Assembly (NCBI RefSeq): GCF_034702125.1
Contig: NC_085860.1
Location: forward strand, 56,498,419 to 56,562,418
DNA: 64,000 nucleotides
Source: Engraulis encrasicolus
Taxonomy: Eukaryota > Chordata > Actinopteri > Clupeiformes > Engraulidae
Reading direction: 5' to 3'
Part shown: positions 53,301-64,000 of the stretch, in pieces
Position numbering within the stretch: position 1 is the stretch's first letter
Layout of the letters: each line of letters begins with the position of its first letter
Position numbers and translations under genes: made by a program
Notes under the pieces: generated by a model
The model's input: the letters and a program-made list of their open reading frames with translations, nothing else
Databases searched by the model: none
What the model was told of the DNA's origin: nothing

Positions 53301-56300
53301 AGCAAAAAATATTGTTTTGAGGGAATGTGTTCATTTAAAATTTGATGCATGCAAACAGAATGGAATTTAATACAGAACAAAATAACTTACCACAAACACG
53401 TTCTTATTGAACAATGTAAACAACTTGTATCAGAGTAAAATATCAACATCGTAGAGTATCAATAATATCAGTGGTGATACGTGGCACCTATGACTTAACT
53501 CATTTTGTCCTAAGCCCTTTTTGGGAAAGGGTGCCCTCTTCCTATTAAATCCTAAATATCTCAGCCTCCGAAGCACATACAAACATGAAATGAGTTACAT
53601 TTAAAAGCCAAGACCCTCCCCTTGCATTGTAATGTGTTCATTCAGCTCTAACATACCCACATAGTTTAATACACCTATATAATTCGTTTTTTAAACATTG
53701 TAGGCAAACCATGCCCCCCATTAGAATGGCCAGGATGTCAAAAAGGGCTGACTAAAAAATGCCAAAACGTCAGGTACTGACAAGTCAAGGGTAGCGTGAG
53801 CAATACAATAGCATGTTGAAATGGGCCGGAATTCTCCTTGAAATGTAATTTGTGGATATTTAGTTCAATACTGATGTAATTGCTTCGGGAGGAAAAAAAA
53901 CACCTCACCAGAGTTAACCGGTTTGTTGTGCTGCATCTCGTGTAAGAAGCTCTTTTTGTCTTTGAGGTTTCTCAGGTCCCAGAGCTTCACGGTGTGGTCC
54001 ACGGATGCGGTGGCCAAGAGCCAGTCACAGCGGCTGTTGAACTCGGCATGCGTCACTTTGGCTTTATGCAACTTGTCATTGAATATCTAGTAGGTGCAAA
54101 CGGAAAGGCAGACAAACACACCAACACAGAAAAATACCTCTTTTGTAGATTTGTCATAGACACAATAATAATAGGCATCATCACAGTCTAAAATAGAAAT
54201 TCGATTATTTGCTTTTGTGAAAGGCTCTGATCCTGGTTCCAATTAAGGAAGCAATGAACATTTAACGTGGTTTTCTGGATATACAGCTAAGATTAGTATT
54301 TAACTGTTATGTTAAAAAAATTAGACAAAGGCCAGTCACTACAGTGGTGCTCATATGTTTACATACCCCAGCAGAATATACGCGTTCTTGCCGATTTCTC
54401 ACAAAATATGAAGGATTACACAAAACCTTTTTTTTCACTCATTGCTAGTGACTGGCTTAAGACATTTATTAGCAATCATCTGTGGTTACTCTTTCAAAAG
54501 CATGATCACAACCCAAACAACCCTGTTCAAAAGTTTACATACCCTAGTTTTTGATGATGAATATGGCCCCGTTTAATATCAGGCACCGCTCTAAATTGTT
54601 TGTGGTAGTTGTGGATAAGGCTCTTAACTTTCTCAGATGACAAAACAGCACATTCTTCCTGGCAGAATGGTTGTTTCCAATATTATCTTTGGGTGTCTTG
54701 CTGGAACCTCACATTTGAGGTTTCCCCTGAGTGGCTCAATGATGTTGAGATCAGGAGAGTGAGATGGTCACTCAAAAACTTCATTTTATTCTTTCTGAAG
54801 CTAATGACGGGTTGATTTGGCTTTCTGTGTAGAAATATTGTCATGTTGGCACTGTTGGACTTTCAATTCAGAAGTGCAATATGAGGGGTTTGGTTGGAAT
54901 CAAGCCATGGGCAAGTAGATCAAATACAATTTCATCCATCATTGCAAGGGAAATTGTTCAGGAGGCATAGGACAACCAAAAAAATAACTTCAGGTGAAAC
55001 ATAGGACAACATGAAAAAATGTTTTAAACCGTACAGTAAAGAGGCACTTGAGGAAAGATGGGCTGTTGGGGGTTGCCAGGAGAAAGCCATTACTACAAAA
55101 ATGCAAACATGTTATTTTGCATATGATACACCAGATAGCATAGTGAGAAGCATCAGAATGCCTGTGACAAAGTCATTTGAAAAATTAGATCAATATGGAA
55201 CTTTTTTCAGCCACTATTAACAGTGCCATTTGGAGAACAGTCAACAGAGCCGATGATGAAAGTTACACCATCCCTACTGTGAAACATGGTCATGGACCAC
55301 TGATGTCATGGGGACATTTGAGTTACAAATGCATTATACTTTTGTTCCATACTCACAAAATGATGAATACATTGCCCTGTGAGAAATACTGGAGGAAACT
55401 CGACACTCATCAGCCTTGAAACTGCACATGGTCCATTGTTTTGACATGCCAACATGACAGTAGTTCGACACAGAAAGCCAAATCAACCCGTCATTACCTT
55501 CAGAAAGAATATAATGAAGTTTTTGAACTCAACATCATTGAGCCACTCAGGGAAACCTCAAATGTGAGGTTCCAGCAAGACACCCAAAGATAGTATAGGA
55601 AACAACCATTTGCCAGGACGAAAGTTCTGTTTTGTCATCTGAGAAAGTTAAGAGCCTTATCCACAGCTACCACAAACAATTTAGAGCGGTCCCTGATGTT
55701 AAACAGGGCCATATTCAGCATCAGAAAGTAGGGTATGTAAACTTTTGAACAGGGTCATTTGGGTAGTTTGGGTTGTGATCATGCTTTTGAAAGAGTAAAC
55801 ACAGAATATTGCTAATACATGTCTTAAGCCAGTCACTAGCAATGAGTGAAAAAAAAGGTTTTGTGTAATTCTTCATATTTTGTGAGAAATCGCCAAGAAA
55901 GCGTATATTCTGCTGGGGTATGTAAACATATGAGCACCACTGTATATAGCGTGGATTACAGTAATTATCTTTTTTTCTTCAAAAGCGGGTTAACAACACA
56001 ATACCTGATCTAAAATATACAAAACAACTCAGTGTTAAAAAAATAAATAAATAAAAATAAAATATATATACAGTATATAAATGCACCAATAAAATATTGC
56101 ATGTAACAAATACCCCGCTCGCTCCCCCACACACACCTTGTGGCCATCCAAACCCAGAAGTACGAGCCGTCCAGTGTTGTCCCCTGTTGCGAGCATCTGG
56201 CGGCTAACAGACACATCCACGCAGCAGTACCAGTAGCTACACAATGGAAAATTAATTAGGATTACGTTATCAGCTCAGTTCAAATGACAGGCATTTTTTA

Positions 56301-59300
56301 AGTGCTAATATGACCTGATAAATACATTTGAAACTCTCATGTTCATTTATTTATTTATGAGCTCTGAAATGGGAGTATAACAGATGTCAACTAGCATACT
56401 ACACTGCCCTACAAGGCAACCAGCAGTAATTACATATTTTGGCAAAATTGAGTTCAGATGGAAAATTATGAGTAACACCTCCTTGATCTTGTGACAAAGC
56501 CTTACGGTCCAAATGTGTCCCGTTTTAGAGATATTGCCATGTCATATTGTCATGTCATGTGCAGCAACTATAATATCCAACCTAATACTTTCCATTTTTT
56601 TAAATCATATCCTTAGGCATTTAAGTGCTGGACAACACTGAAAAAATATCCTGATTTCCATTCATTTCAATGATGATAACTGTAGCAACAATTGCAATCA
56701 AATCTGTTCCCCGTTATTGTCCCTCAAACAAACTACCAGCTGCTACAACAATGGGGTAATTCCGGTCAACCAGTAAGTAGCCAAATTATGCCAAATCTAA
56801 CTCTTTAAATGTCCTTATGAATGCTAATGCACTGCAGTGTAAATTAAGGTCTGTAGAACCGATTTTACAGCTGATAATATTTTTTGAATATTTCACGAAT
56901 GATACACTGAAAACCTCACTAACAGCAGTTCAGTAATGAGCTTCCTTGAAACACAGATAGTGATTATAGTTTTTAATAGTTGCAGTTAAGGTAAATGTTT
57001 TTTTAGTTTTAGCTTTTTAGTTCATTTAGTTCAACTAAGATAACCTCCCTCACCAGACATTGTGGTGAGTGTGGCCGCAGTCCTGTGTTCTGGACAGGGT
57101 CAGTGATGGGAGACCCTCGAAGCTGCGCGTGGTGAGGGAACCGTCCCCTGAGGCGGTGTAGACTTTGGACAAGTCTGACGGACAAAACTTCATCCCACCA
57201 ATGAAATCACAAGCTCCTTTCTGTCGGCATAGAAAAACAACAAACAATCCAAGGCTCAATCACTGACAAAGCAGCAATGTAAAGCCTGATCTCATGGGAG
57301 AAGTTAAATGTCAGTGATTGCTTATTCCCAACTAGGGGTATGCGTATCACTAGTGTATAGACAGGGATACTGCAGGGGATACGTGTAAAATTTCAACAGA
57401 TGTAGGGAGCATAGTTACATAACACGAGTGAGGGGATGTTCATGGCATCAAAAAGTCTTGGGGAGTCAAAACAAAGTGTGGTGAGACAACCTTTAGCTCC
57501 TACACGGCAAAGCTTTTGAACAAGCTTCCAGATGATGTAAAAAAGAAAAAAAAAAGAAAAAATGCACCCACTATTCATAGTTTTAAATCAAGACAAAGCT
57601 GTTCTCAGATGCCTTCCCATAGCAGCTCCAGATGATCAACTTTTGATTTTAATATCTTAAATTTTCTTTGATTATAATTTTTTAACGAATTAGACCACCT
57701 ATTGACTAATTACAGAAAGTCCAATCACAGGCCTGACCTTGCAATGTGGACCAATCAGAACAACCCCACAGAAATTATTAGACAAGTGATTTGTTTTCAG
57801 CATTTAAGTCAATGAAAGTCAAGGTAATTTTCAGTCGTGTCCAGCTATCTATCTATTTTTTTCTGTTGTAAGCTCAACAGATGTTGTATGCACATTTTGA
57901 AATATTATCGAAAATGTTTTCAAAATGTTACTTTTCAAAAGGGGTGTACTCATTAATGATGTGCACTGTATGTTACTGAGGTCATCTGCGCTAGTTTGCC
58001 ACTCGGGGCTCAACCCCGCGACCAACCAGTCAACGCTCCAGTTCAGACATGGGAGGCACAGCACAGTACTGCTGCGCTAGCAGTCCAGACCATTGAGAGT
58101 ATACGGTCAAAGGTCCAGACCGATACCTCAATGCTATTGATACTGTATGAGGCTTCGGGAGGTAGGTTTAGGGGGGTGAGTGTAATGGATGCCAAGTAGC
58201 AGAGCTAGCGCAGATGCCCACAGTTTAACTGCTGGTTGACCTCCGTTACATACTTACTAAATGCCATCACCATTATGATCCAAGTCAAATAAATAATATA
58301 ATCTAAATATAATTATGGCTACCTTCAGTCTTATGTTGCTCAACTTTGACATGCATTTGTGCAAAAACACACAAGAAGGATAGAGCTCTGCATCTGTCTG
58401 ACCGCTAACCCGATCATCACATTGCATTTGGCAGATGCTTTTTAACCAAAGCGATCACCAACTTAAGCTAAATTAAAATTTAATTAAATGTATTAGGGAC
58501 GATCAGATAAATTAAATAATGACACACAAATTAAATGTGTCAATATGCTTTAGAGATGGAACATAATAATACTTAATAATCTTACTCCCAGGTTTCAGTG
58601 TTGACAAACACTTGTAAAACAGTCCCACTAAAGTCCCGCAGAGTAGTTGTGCCTCCGATGGAGGAGAGAAACAGCTGATTGGCATTGCGAGGGTCAAACC
58701 TCATGCCTGTAACAGAGTCTCCTGGACCATCCTAAACAACACAACCAACAAAAAGATGTCAAATTTACAACCCATCTGGTGCTTCTATTTCTTTGAGAGT
58801 ACATTAAGATGGATTGGGTTAAGACTGTCATAATATTCTCTTTGTCCCTGGACATATTTTACATGATGGAATTCATGGAATAATATGCAATTTCAAATGT
58901 AATGCCATGCATGCATGCATGTACGCGAGTTACTGGACTTCATTTTGTTAGGAGTTTTCATTGCAAATGCCTCCTTTTCAGATTACATCAGGCACATTTG
59001 ACAACACTGAACATTTTAATGCATTCATTTCAAAGCAGGTTAGCTGCATCTGGTGTCAAGGGGTGCATTCAAATATGCAGACTTGCATCCTCCACTTGTG
59101 CTTGTGGCCTTGAACTAGGAAGTAATACGTTGTGATGACAGCACTGACAACAGCATTGTATTTCAATATCTTGCAAAAGCTCAATTGTTAAGTCATTTTC
59201 TCATTTGCAAACTGGATGGCGAGTGAAGAATAGTGCCCCAAAAATTGTTGTGGCTAGGCTGACAGCTGGGAAACCTTTTTGTTTTCTCCACGGAGGTGGG

Positions 59301-61960
59301 GCGAGGTTTGCCTGATTTGACTTGCAATCGAGAAGGTGTTGCGTCACTAGGAGGGCGCAGCCTGGCTAGGGTGAGGCCACAAGCACAAGTGGAGGACGGG
59401 AGTCTGCATATTGGAAAGCACCCATGGACTATAGATGTCACATTTTCCTGCCTCAAATTGATTGCCATTTGTTCTTCTGATAAGCTTCAAAATAGAAACG
59501 GGTCTGAGTCTTCTCTGAAAAGGGCCAAAATTACCAACCCCTTGCACGAAGGACATCTTGTCAGGCTTCTCATAGTCCCACAGGACCAAGTCTCCTCCTT
59601 TCGAGCCCACAGCTAGAGCTGTGGGGTGCGTGGGGTGCCACTCCAGGCAGGTGACGCGGCGGTTAAATGGACTGGCTGTGCTCCGGAGCCCGTAGGAGGC
59701 CAGGGAACGCACAAAGGGCTGCTGGAGAGCCTGGGTGACAGGAGGAGAGGAGAGGAGAGGAGAGGAGAGGAGCAACATGCATTAATCCCAGAGGAAGCAA
59801 GACACAAAGGGCTGCTGGACAGACTTGGATGGCAGGAGGAGAAGAGAGGAGGGGACGAAATATACATTCTAGGAATTTAGTGTATACGCACAGCAACGGT
59901 ACTTGAAAAGAATGTGCAAAGCTTTTACAAAGGGCTGCTGGAGAGACTGGGTGACTGGAGGAGAGGAGAGGAGGGAGGAGATATACATTCAAAGACTGTA
60001 GCTGTAAGCAACGGTTGAAGAGAATCATGCTTTTTCCATCAACAAGATGATTTGTTTCAATGTGATGTGCATTAAGAAGTTAGTGCGACACATGTGATGG
60101 AACAACAGTTATATGGCTCTAAAGCCGTATTTGTCCCACTAAGGAAGATATGGTTTGGGGAGAAAGTTTTATCGTGCAATATTATGCTAAACCCTTTGAC
60201 ATAGCCTAAATTAATATCTTGACAGAGGACACATAGGCCTACTCCACTATTAAGGATGCATGAACAAGGTAAGCAGGATATTTACATCTACTGTATATGC
60301 AAGAGCAACAGAGACTGCTTACTGTGTTCAGATGAGAGAATGACAAAGACTGTTTTCCCACAATGTTGTCCCTCTCTGCCTTAAATATCTGAAGGCTGTC
60401 TTTCTGTATCCATCGGATAAATGGAATCTAGAGATAGCTGTTGATGCTGAAATGAATTTCAGCACATTTATAACAAGCTACACTGTCCCACTTTGGGGTC
60501 TCGCTCCCACTGGCACGGCTCCCAAGCAGTGAACTGAATGGATTGATTTGAGGGAATTGCTAAGGCCTGCTGTGCTTAAAACATTACAAAGGACGGGAAT
60601 GAGCTGCAGCATCAACTGTGTTTGTCTCAGCAGTATGTGTTTTCCCCTTCTTCTTCCTTCCTTCCATTCTTTCTTTTTGTGTCAATCTCAGAGTTACCAC
60701 CCCACCCAACCCCACCCCGCTCTGCCTGACCCCACTGAAGCATCCTTGAGCAACCAAAACCCTGCACCCTGAGAAGCAGGGTGCCACCTGTGGAGGTGGG
60801 TGACTGGGCAGCTGTGAACTCAGTATGCAGACCATTTCTGAAATCATATATCCCATTTTATATAATATACCAGTTTATAATACAGTATAGCTTTTATTAG
60901 CCGAATTGCCATCGATTGAAAGCTTTGCAAGAAATGCTGAAGATGTTAAGTCAGTAGTTGACTTGCATTGACTGAAGGTGCCTATACACTACCTACGGAA
61001 GTCTCCATGTGCCATTTCCCAGTGCTGTTGCAAATTGCCGTGTCACATGTAGTGTTATTTTCTACCTCTATGGAGGTAGTTGCCTCCTGGTTGCATATTG
61101 GGAAGCTCCTACCCCTGGGGAATGGGGTATAAGGAAGTTTCTCTATAAGGAAGGGCAGTCATGGGTGAGCGGGTAGGGCGTCAGACTTGCATCCCAGAGG
61201 TTGCCGGTTCGACTCCCGACCCGCCAGGTTGGTGGGGGGAGTAATCAACCAGTGCTCTCCCCCATCCTCCTCCATGACTGAGGTACCCTGAGCATGGTAC
61301 CGTCCCACCGCACTGCTCCCCATGGGGCGCCACTGAGGGCTGCCCCCTTGCACGGGTGAGGCATAAATGCAATTTCGTTGTGTGCAGTGTGCAGTGTTCA
61401 CTTGTGTGCTGTGGAGTGCTGTGTCACAATGACAATGGGAGTTGGAGTTTCCCAATGGGCTTTCACTTTCACTTCACTCTCTCAACTCTCACACACCCCG
61501 CCCCCAAAAATTGAAAATCGTTCTCTGGTGCATATCGCACAAATCAAGCTTATGTATTGAAGTGTTTTTGCAAGATTTGCAGTAGGCTACTTTTTTATCA
61601 CTGGGAATGGAGCTGTGATAAGATTTACTACCTGTCGCCAAAAGGAGCGAGTGTTCTGCCCCAAGGAGGTGTTGTAGACAAAGTGAAGAATGCTTCCATG
61701 ACTTGCTTTGCGTTGATTTCCAATTTTGCACTTCAATATGCACTTTTTATTTCCTGGGGGCAAAAACGGACAGATAAACAACAGTCGAATTCTTGGCACG
61801 TCAGTGAGTGAGATAAAACAGAAAGTTCATTACCTGGTACATTCTCGTCGTTCCTAGTCTTCACCTTTTTCTTAGGGAGTGATTCGCTTGTGCTTTCGTC
61901 CTCTCGGTTCACCACGCTGCCAGGCGACTCGTTGCGCTTAGCAGCTTTCTTCTTTAACAT
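50350..61960 (-). CDS. ddb2: DNA damage-binding protein 2 (XPE protein)
   Basis: DDB2 is the WD40 receptor that binds UV photolesions and links chromatin to the CUL4-DDB1 ubiquitin ligase. Exons are 61960-61834, 61753-61632, 59730-59539, 58731-58586, 56236-56137, 54086-53909, 52844-52699, 51668-51513, 51183-51138 and 50582-50350. The sum is 1446 nt, or 481 aa plus stop, longer than human (427). The first ATG gives [12 protein letters not shown], a basic N-terminus. A DDB1-binding helix region spans about residues 55-95 and seven WD40 blades follow. WDLR (265-268) is the DWD box; Lys239 and Arg268 match human Lys244 and Arg273. The DNA-probing FQH hairpin is at 330-332. A basic tail of about 65 residues follows the propeller. 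An alternative fourth exon lies at 57054-57220. Intron 1 is only 80 bp. Confidence 0.96.
50884..51088. repeat. Foldback element in the last ddb2 intron
   Basis: Arms of about 100 bp: AAAAGAGTAGAAGTCCGCAC on the left returns inverted at the right as GTGCGGACTTCTACTCTTTT. It fills over a third of a 555-bp intron. Each arm has a CTGATGA...GAAA motif facing outward. Confidence 0.8.
51800..52010. repeat. Fragment related to the MITE at 21530-21873
   Basis: Shares the GAGCGATACGAGCGATAGAA-type blocks and TTCCCGTTGGTTGTGG region. The ends are not clear. Confidence 0.4.
52183..52568. mobile_element. MITE with TGAGCCCGTTTATATG termini
   Basis: TGAGCCCGTTTATATG on the left and the exact inverse CATATAAACGGGCTCA on the right. 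The interior is full of GGTTATTG/CAATAACC blocks. No clean target duplication was found. In ddb2 intron 7. Confidence 0.8.
53175..53400 (+). mobile_element. DNA-transposon end fragment
   Basis: Starts with CAAACCACATTCCAATAAAG, a terminal sequence I recognise as common in fish DNA transposons. The other end is missing. Confidence 0.4.
54340..55944 (+). mobile_element. Tc1/mariner element with about 500-bp inverted arms
   Basis: The TA-flanked ends are ACAGTGGTGCTCATATG and the inverse CATATGAGCACCACTGT. The inversion continues for about 500 bp: 54340-54843 against 55447-55944. The roughly 600-bp spacer has transposase remnants ([31 protein letters not shown]) with frame breaks. It lies in ddb2 intron 5. 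A truncated relative is at 13840-15055. Confidence 0.85.
57054..57220 (-). CDS. ddb2: Candidate alternative WD40 exon of ddb2 (exon 4b)
   Basis: Open in phase 0 from an acceptor with a pyrimidine tract (TTTTTCTATGCCGACAG) to a donor TG|GTGAGG leaving phase 2. Both phases are the same as for canonical exon 4 (58731-58586). It would encode 55 residues, beginning [14 protein letters not shown]. An ungapped alignment with exon 4 gives 13 identities in the first 46 residues, including G2, D5, G9-M10, F12, P14 and F34-x-G36. It then has 7 extra residues near GHTHH. Joined to exon 5 it gives a Cys-Tyr-Trp-Tyr junction. Using both exons shifts the frame. Human DDB2 as I know it corresponds to exon 4, which is why exon 4 is in the main model. 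Confidence 0.7.
57475..57612 (+). mobile_element. LINE ORF2 C-terminal fragment
   Basis: Broken frame reading [16 protein letters not shown] and, after a poly-A-rich gap, TIHSFKSR, like the end of a fish LINE reverse transcriptase. It lies between ddb2 exons 4 and 4b. Confidence 0.55.
59061..59423. mobile_element. MITE (family 3) in ddb2 intron 3
   Basis: GGGTGCATTCAAATATGCAG at the left, with diverged inverse CTGCATATTGGAAAGCACCC at the right. Third copy of the family in the window. Confidence 0.8.
59711..60015. repeat. Triplicated splice-acceptor region of ddb2 exon 3
   Basis: The block ACAAAGGGCTGCTGGA plus a GGTGAC/GGAGGAGAGG run occurs at 59711-59770 (the real exon 3 start and acceptor), 59804-59854 and 59927-59980. 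The last two also share ATATACATTC and GCAACGGT, so they form a roughly 120-bp tandem repeat. A (GGAGA)n run lies at 59742-59771. Confidence 0.85.
61147..61475 (+). mobile_element. tRNA-derived SINE (family B), full length
   Basis: The tRNA-like head has TGGGTGAGCGGGTAGGGCG (A-box) and GCCGGTTCGACTCCCG (B-box). The body has CATGGTACCG and GGTGAGGCATAAATGC, and the tail is CTTTCACTTTCACTTC. It is inserted in ddb2 intron 2. The ORF-like frames on its minus strand are not genes. Confidence 0.9.
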
Positions 61961-62247
61961 TGTTATCAACTACTGGTTACACGCTCACTGTACAATCTAA
62001 AAAAACAACACTACACACACTCCCCAACCCACTACACGTGCAGCGCACAGGTTACTAGTAAACTAACTACACTGTGACGCTCAGAGTGAATGTGTGCCCC
62101 GCTTCGTATCCGTCCAGATTTTTTAACTATCGATACAACATGCATCCAATATCAATACTAACCAAAGTCATAGTTCCGCCATTCCGCATTCACACAGTAT
62201 CGAAATGTTGCACAACTACTCCCCGTCTCCACGTGCAAGAGGGGCTG

Positions 62248-62255
62248 TGACGTCA
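62248..62255. promoter_or_regulatory. CRE palindrome in the ddb2 upstream region
   Basis: TGACGTCA, a perfect cAMP-response element, 288 bp upstream of the ddb2 start codon. CACGTG E-boxes lie at 62230-62235 and 62035-62040. No full p53 half-site pair was noticed. Confidence 0.45.
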
Positions 62256-62795
62256 CGGTATGTTTTGTAACATGCTGATCTAGTCATAACGTTACTGTAG
62301 GTGGCAGCATTGCATTCAAATGTCAAAGAGTATTCTTCATTCAGGAATGATGCCCCACCATAGGCATGGTGTCTATGGCCCCACGGCTTTGCAAGGGTGG
62401 TGATGGTGATGTGACAATCCTTGGCTAGGGCGATGTGTAAAATAGCTGTCCAAAAGGCCAATTCCACTAATAGACACATATACCCAGGCCACAACCTGTT
62501 TGCTGCTGCCATCTGGCCTATAAGTTCATAAAAACCCGGACAAATAGACTGAAAAACAACTTTACCCAGCGGCTGTTACTGCAATAAATTATGCTACCAA
62601 AGCAGTTTTACACCTACAGAATTAATGTGGCTGTGATATGTGTGGGTAGGCGTGTGAGGTTTGTAAAGTATAGGCTACTTGGGAGTTTGGATTTGTGTGT
62701 GATTGGACTACATGGATGTGTTTGAGATTTTTAAAGTAATTTTCCAACCTTTTATTTTAATTATTTATTGCTACAATTCAATTCAATATTTAGGA

Positions 62796-63462
62796 CAGTC
62801 ATGGTAAGCGATTAGGGCGTTAAAGGGACACTGTGCAGGAAATGATCAAAAAAGGTACTGCTATGCTGCTTATTGAAATTGGGCTGCCTATTGCCAAATC
62901 TGGTCTTTACATGAAAGTTTACTAAGTATTGAACAAATATTTTCTAGTATGGTCCAAGTACAGACATTTTAGCAGCAAAAAAATGATATTTTTGGAAATT
63001 CAAAATGGAGAAGATCCCCCTTTTCATGTATGAAAAGTGCACTTTTTCCAGTCATAATGAATATTTAGAATTTTATGCTGGTGGTAAGTATTCATGAAAA
63101 AGGTAACATTAGTGAATGGGCAGCATGAATTCTGGAAATAAACAACTAAAAATCTCACACAGTGTCCCTTTAAGACTTGTAGCCCAGCGGTTGCCGGTTC
63201 GACTCCCGACCCGCCAGGTTGGTGGGGGGAGTAATTAACCAATGCTCTCCCCCATCTTCCTCCATGACTGAGGTACCCTGAGCATGGTACCGTCCCGCCA
63301 CACTGCTCCCTTGGGGTGCCATTGGGGGCTGCCCCCTTCCACGGGTGAGGCATAAATGCCATTTCGTTGTGTGCAGTGTGCAGTAAACACTTGTGTGCTC
63401 TGGAGTGCTGTGTCACAATGGCAATGGGAGTTGGAGTTTCCCAATCGGACTTTCACTTCAAT
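62796..63462 (+). mobile_element. tRNA-derived SINE (family B) split by a MITE
   Basis: The SINE head GGACAGTCATGGTAAGCG is at 62794-62820. It resumes at 63173 with GACTTGTAGCCCAGCGGTTG and runs to the tail near 63462. The MITE at 62821-63172 fills the gap. Confidence 0.88.
62821..63172. mobile_element. TTAA-flanked MITE (family 1)
   Basis: 352 bp, TTAA at both edges, with AAAGGGACACTGTGCAGG and ACACAGTGTCCCTTT ends. Removing it with one TTAA restores an uninterrupted SINE head. Confidence 0.9.
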
Positions 63463-64000
63463 GACCAAGGACTGTTCAATTTTGTTGTACTCGCTACAAT
63501 GACAAATAATAATAATAAAAAAGATATTCTATGAAAATGAAACATTAGTTAAGCAAAAAACAGGCGGTATTTCATCCTACAGCAAAGTTCTTACAGAGTA
63601 GGACAATTCGGCAGTGGGATGGACCAGTTTACTTGTGAGCAGCACAAATCTCCTCTTGTAGCTAGGGTGAGGGTTACATTTCATGACATTTTACACTAAC
63701 ATTTAATAAGAAACTGCAGTCCCTTTGCCATAATGGCACAGTGCACAGCATGCAACACTCACCCCTGCAAGGACACCAAAGGAGCTGTGTGGGGGCAGTG
63801 TCAACGGTTTCGATCAGCAACCTTAAGAGGCTGAGATATGACGAGTGTGACAGCCATAACTTGTGACAACCAAACCTATTCTCCCCTATTCAGTGATGAA
63901 TGGGGGAAGAGAAAAGCGCTGGTTATTCAGTCTCCCCACCCACCTGGTGACAAAACCTCAGCCTGCAAGCCTAAAATCCTTTACAGTATTTATACTTAAC
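63463..64000. other. Right edge, with a probable decayed SINE
   Basis: No exon is seen. 63860-63980 (CAGTCTCCCCACCCACC, then ACAAAACCTCAGCCTGCAAG) looks like a minus-strand, heavily decayed tRNA-SINE. Confidence 0.35.

Noticed and set aside
61159..61455. 98-codon frame on the minus strand, repeated at 63024-63468 and 16232-16423
   Set aside because: The same SINE body translated at several loci. The recurrence shows it is a repeat.
61961..61969. ddb2 start three codons upstream
   Set aside because: That codon is TTG. The first ATG is at 61960-61958.
62216..62512. 98-codon minus-strand frame upstream of ddb2
   Set aside because: No domain, and it contains the CRE region. It is most likely promoter-proximal or non-coding sequence.

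Overview
The window is nuclear DNA from a ray-finned (teleost) fish. The evidence is vertebrate intron-exon genes with fish-type protein sequences, long (CA)n microsatellites, tRNA-derived SINEs, Tc1/mariner and hAT transposons, TTAA-flanked MITEs and LINE fragments. The species cannot be named from what I can see. Four genes can be reconstructed completely from splice sites and reading phase. They are rapsn (minus, 8 coding exons, 412 aa), kbtbd4 (minus, 4 coding exons, 524 aa), fam180b (plus, 3 exons, 169 aa) and ddb2 (minus, 10 exons, 481 aa). The first exon of a TRIM-type RING-finger gene lies at the left edge. The human counterparts of all four complete genes lie in 11p11.2 (my knowledge), so this is a conserved vertebrate neighbourhood.

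Layout. 1-430: RING exon of a TRIM-like gene running off the left edge. 430-3970: gene-poor, with a TTAA MITE and GT repeats. 3973-32348: rapsn, whose 14.5 kb third intron and 7.7 kb last intron are packed with nested transposons, including a 6.5 kb hAT element with an intact 8-bp target duplication. 32349-37820: rapsn upstream region with two MEF2/TATA-like palindromes and old transposons. 37821-41066: kbtbd4. 41067-45893: intergenic LINE and MITE debris and a 125-bp CA repeat. 45894-49913: fam180b. 50350-61960: ddb2, tail-to-tail with fam180b with 436 bp between stop codons. 61961-64000: ddb2 upstream region with a CRE and E-boxes, then a SINE split by a MITE.

The genes are not an operon and do not share a pathway. 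Rapsyn clusters acetylcholine receptors at the neuromuscular junction. KBTBD4 and DDB2 are both substrate receptors of cullin-RING ubiquitin ligases (CUL3 and CUL4-DDB1), and DDB2 recognises UV photolesions. FAM180B is an uncharacterised predicted secreted protein.

The most interesting observation is in ddb2. A second exon (57054-57220) has the same entry phase (0) and exit phase (2) as the canonical second-blade WD40 exon (58586-58731). It aligns to that exon without gaps over 46 residues (13 identical) and has good splice sites. Including both exons breaks the reading frame, so this looks like a pair of mutually exclusive exons that swaps one propeller blade of a DNA-damage sensor. Other points are two GC-AG introns, a kbtbd4 splice donor made of a CA microsatellite, a triplicated splice-acceptor region at ddb2 exon 3, a 59-nt homopolymer in a 260-bp rapsn intron, and a rapsn stop codon that abuts a 107-bp microsatellite.
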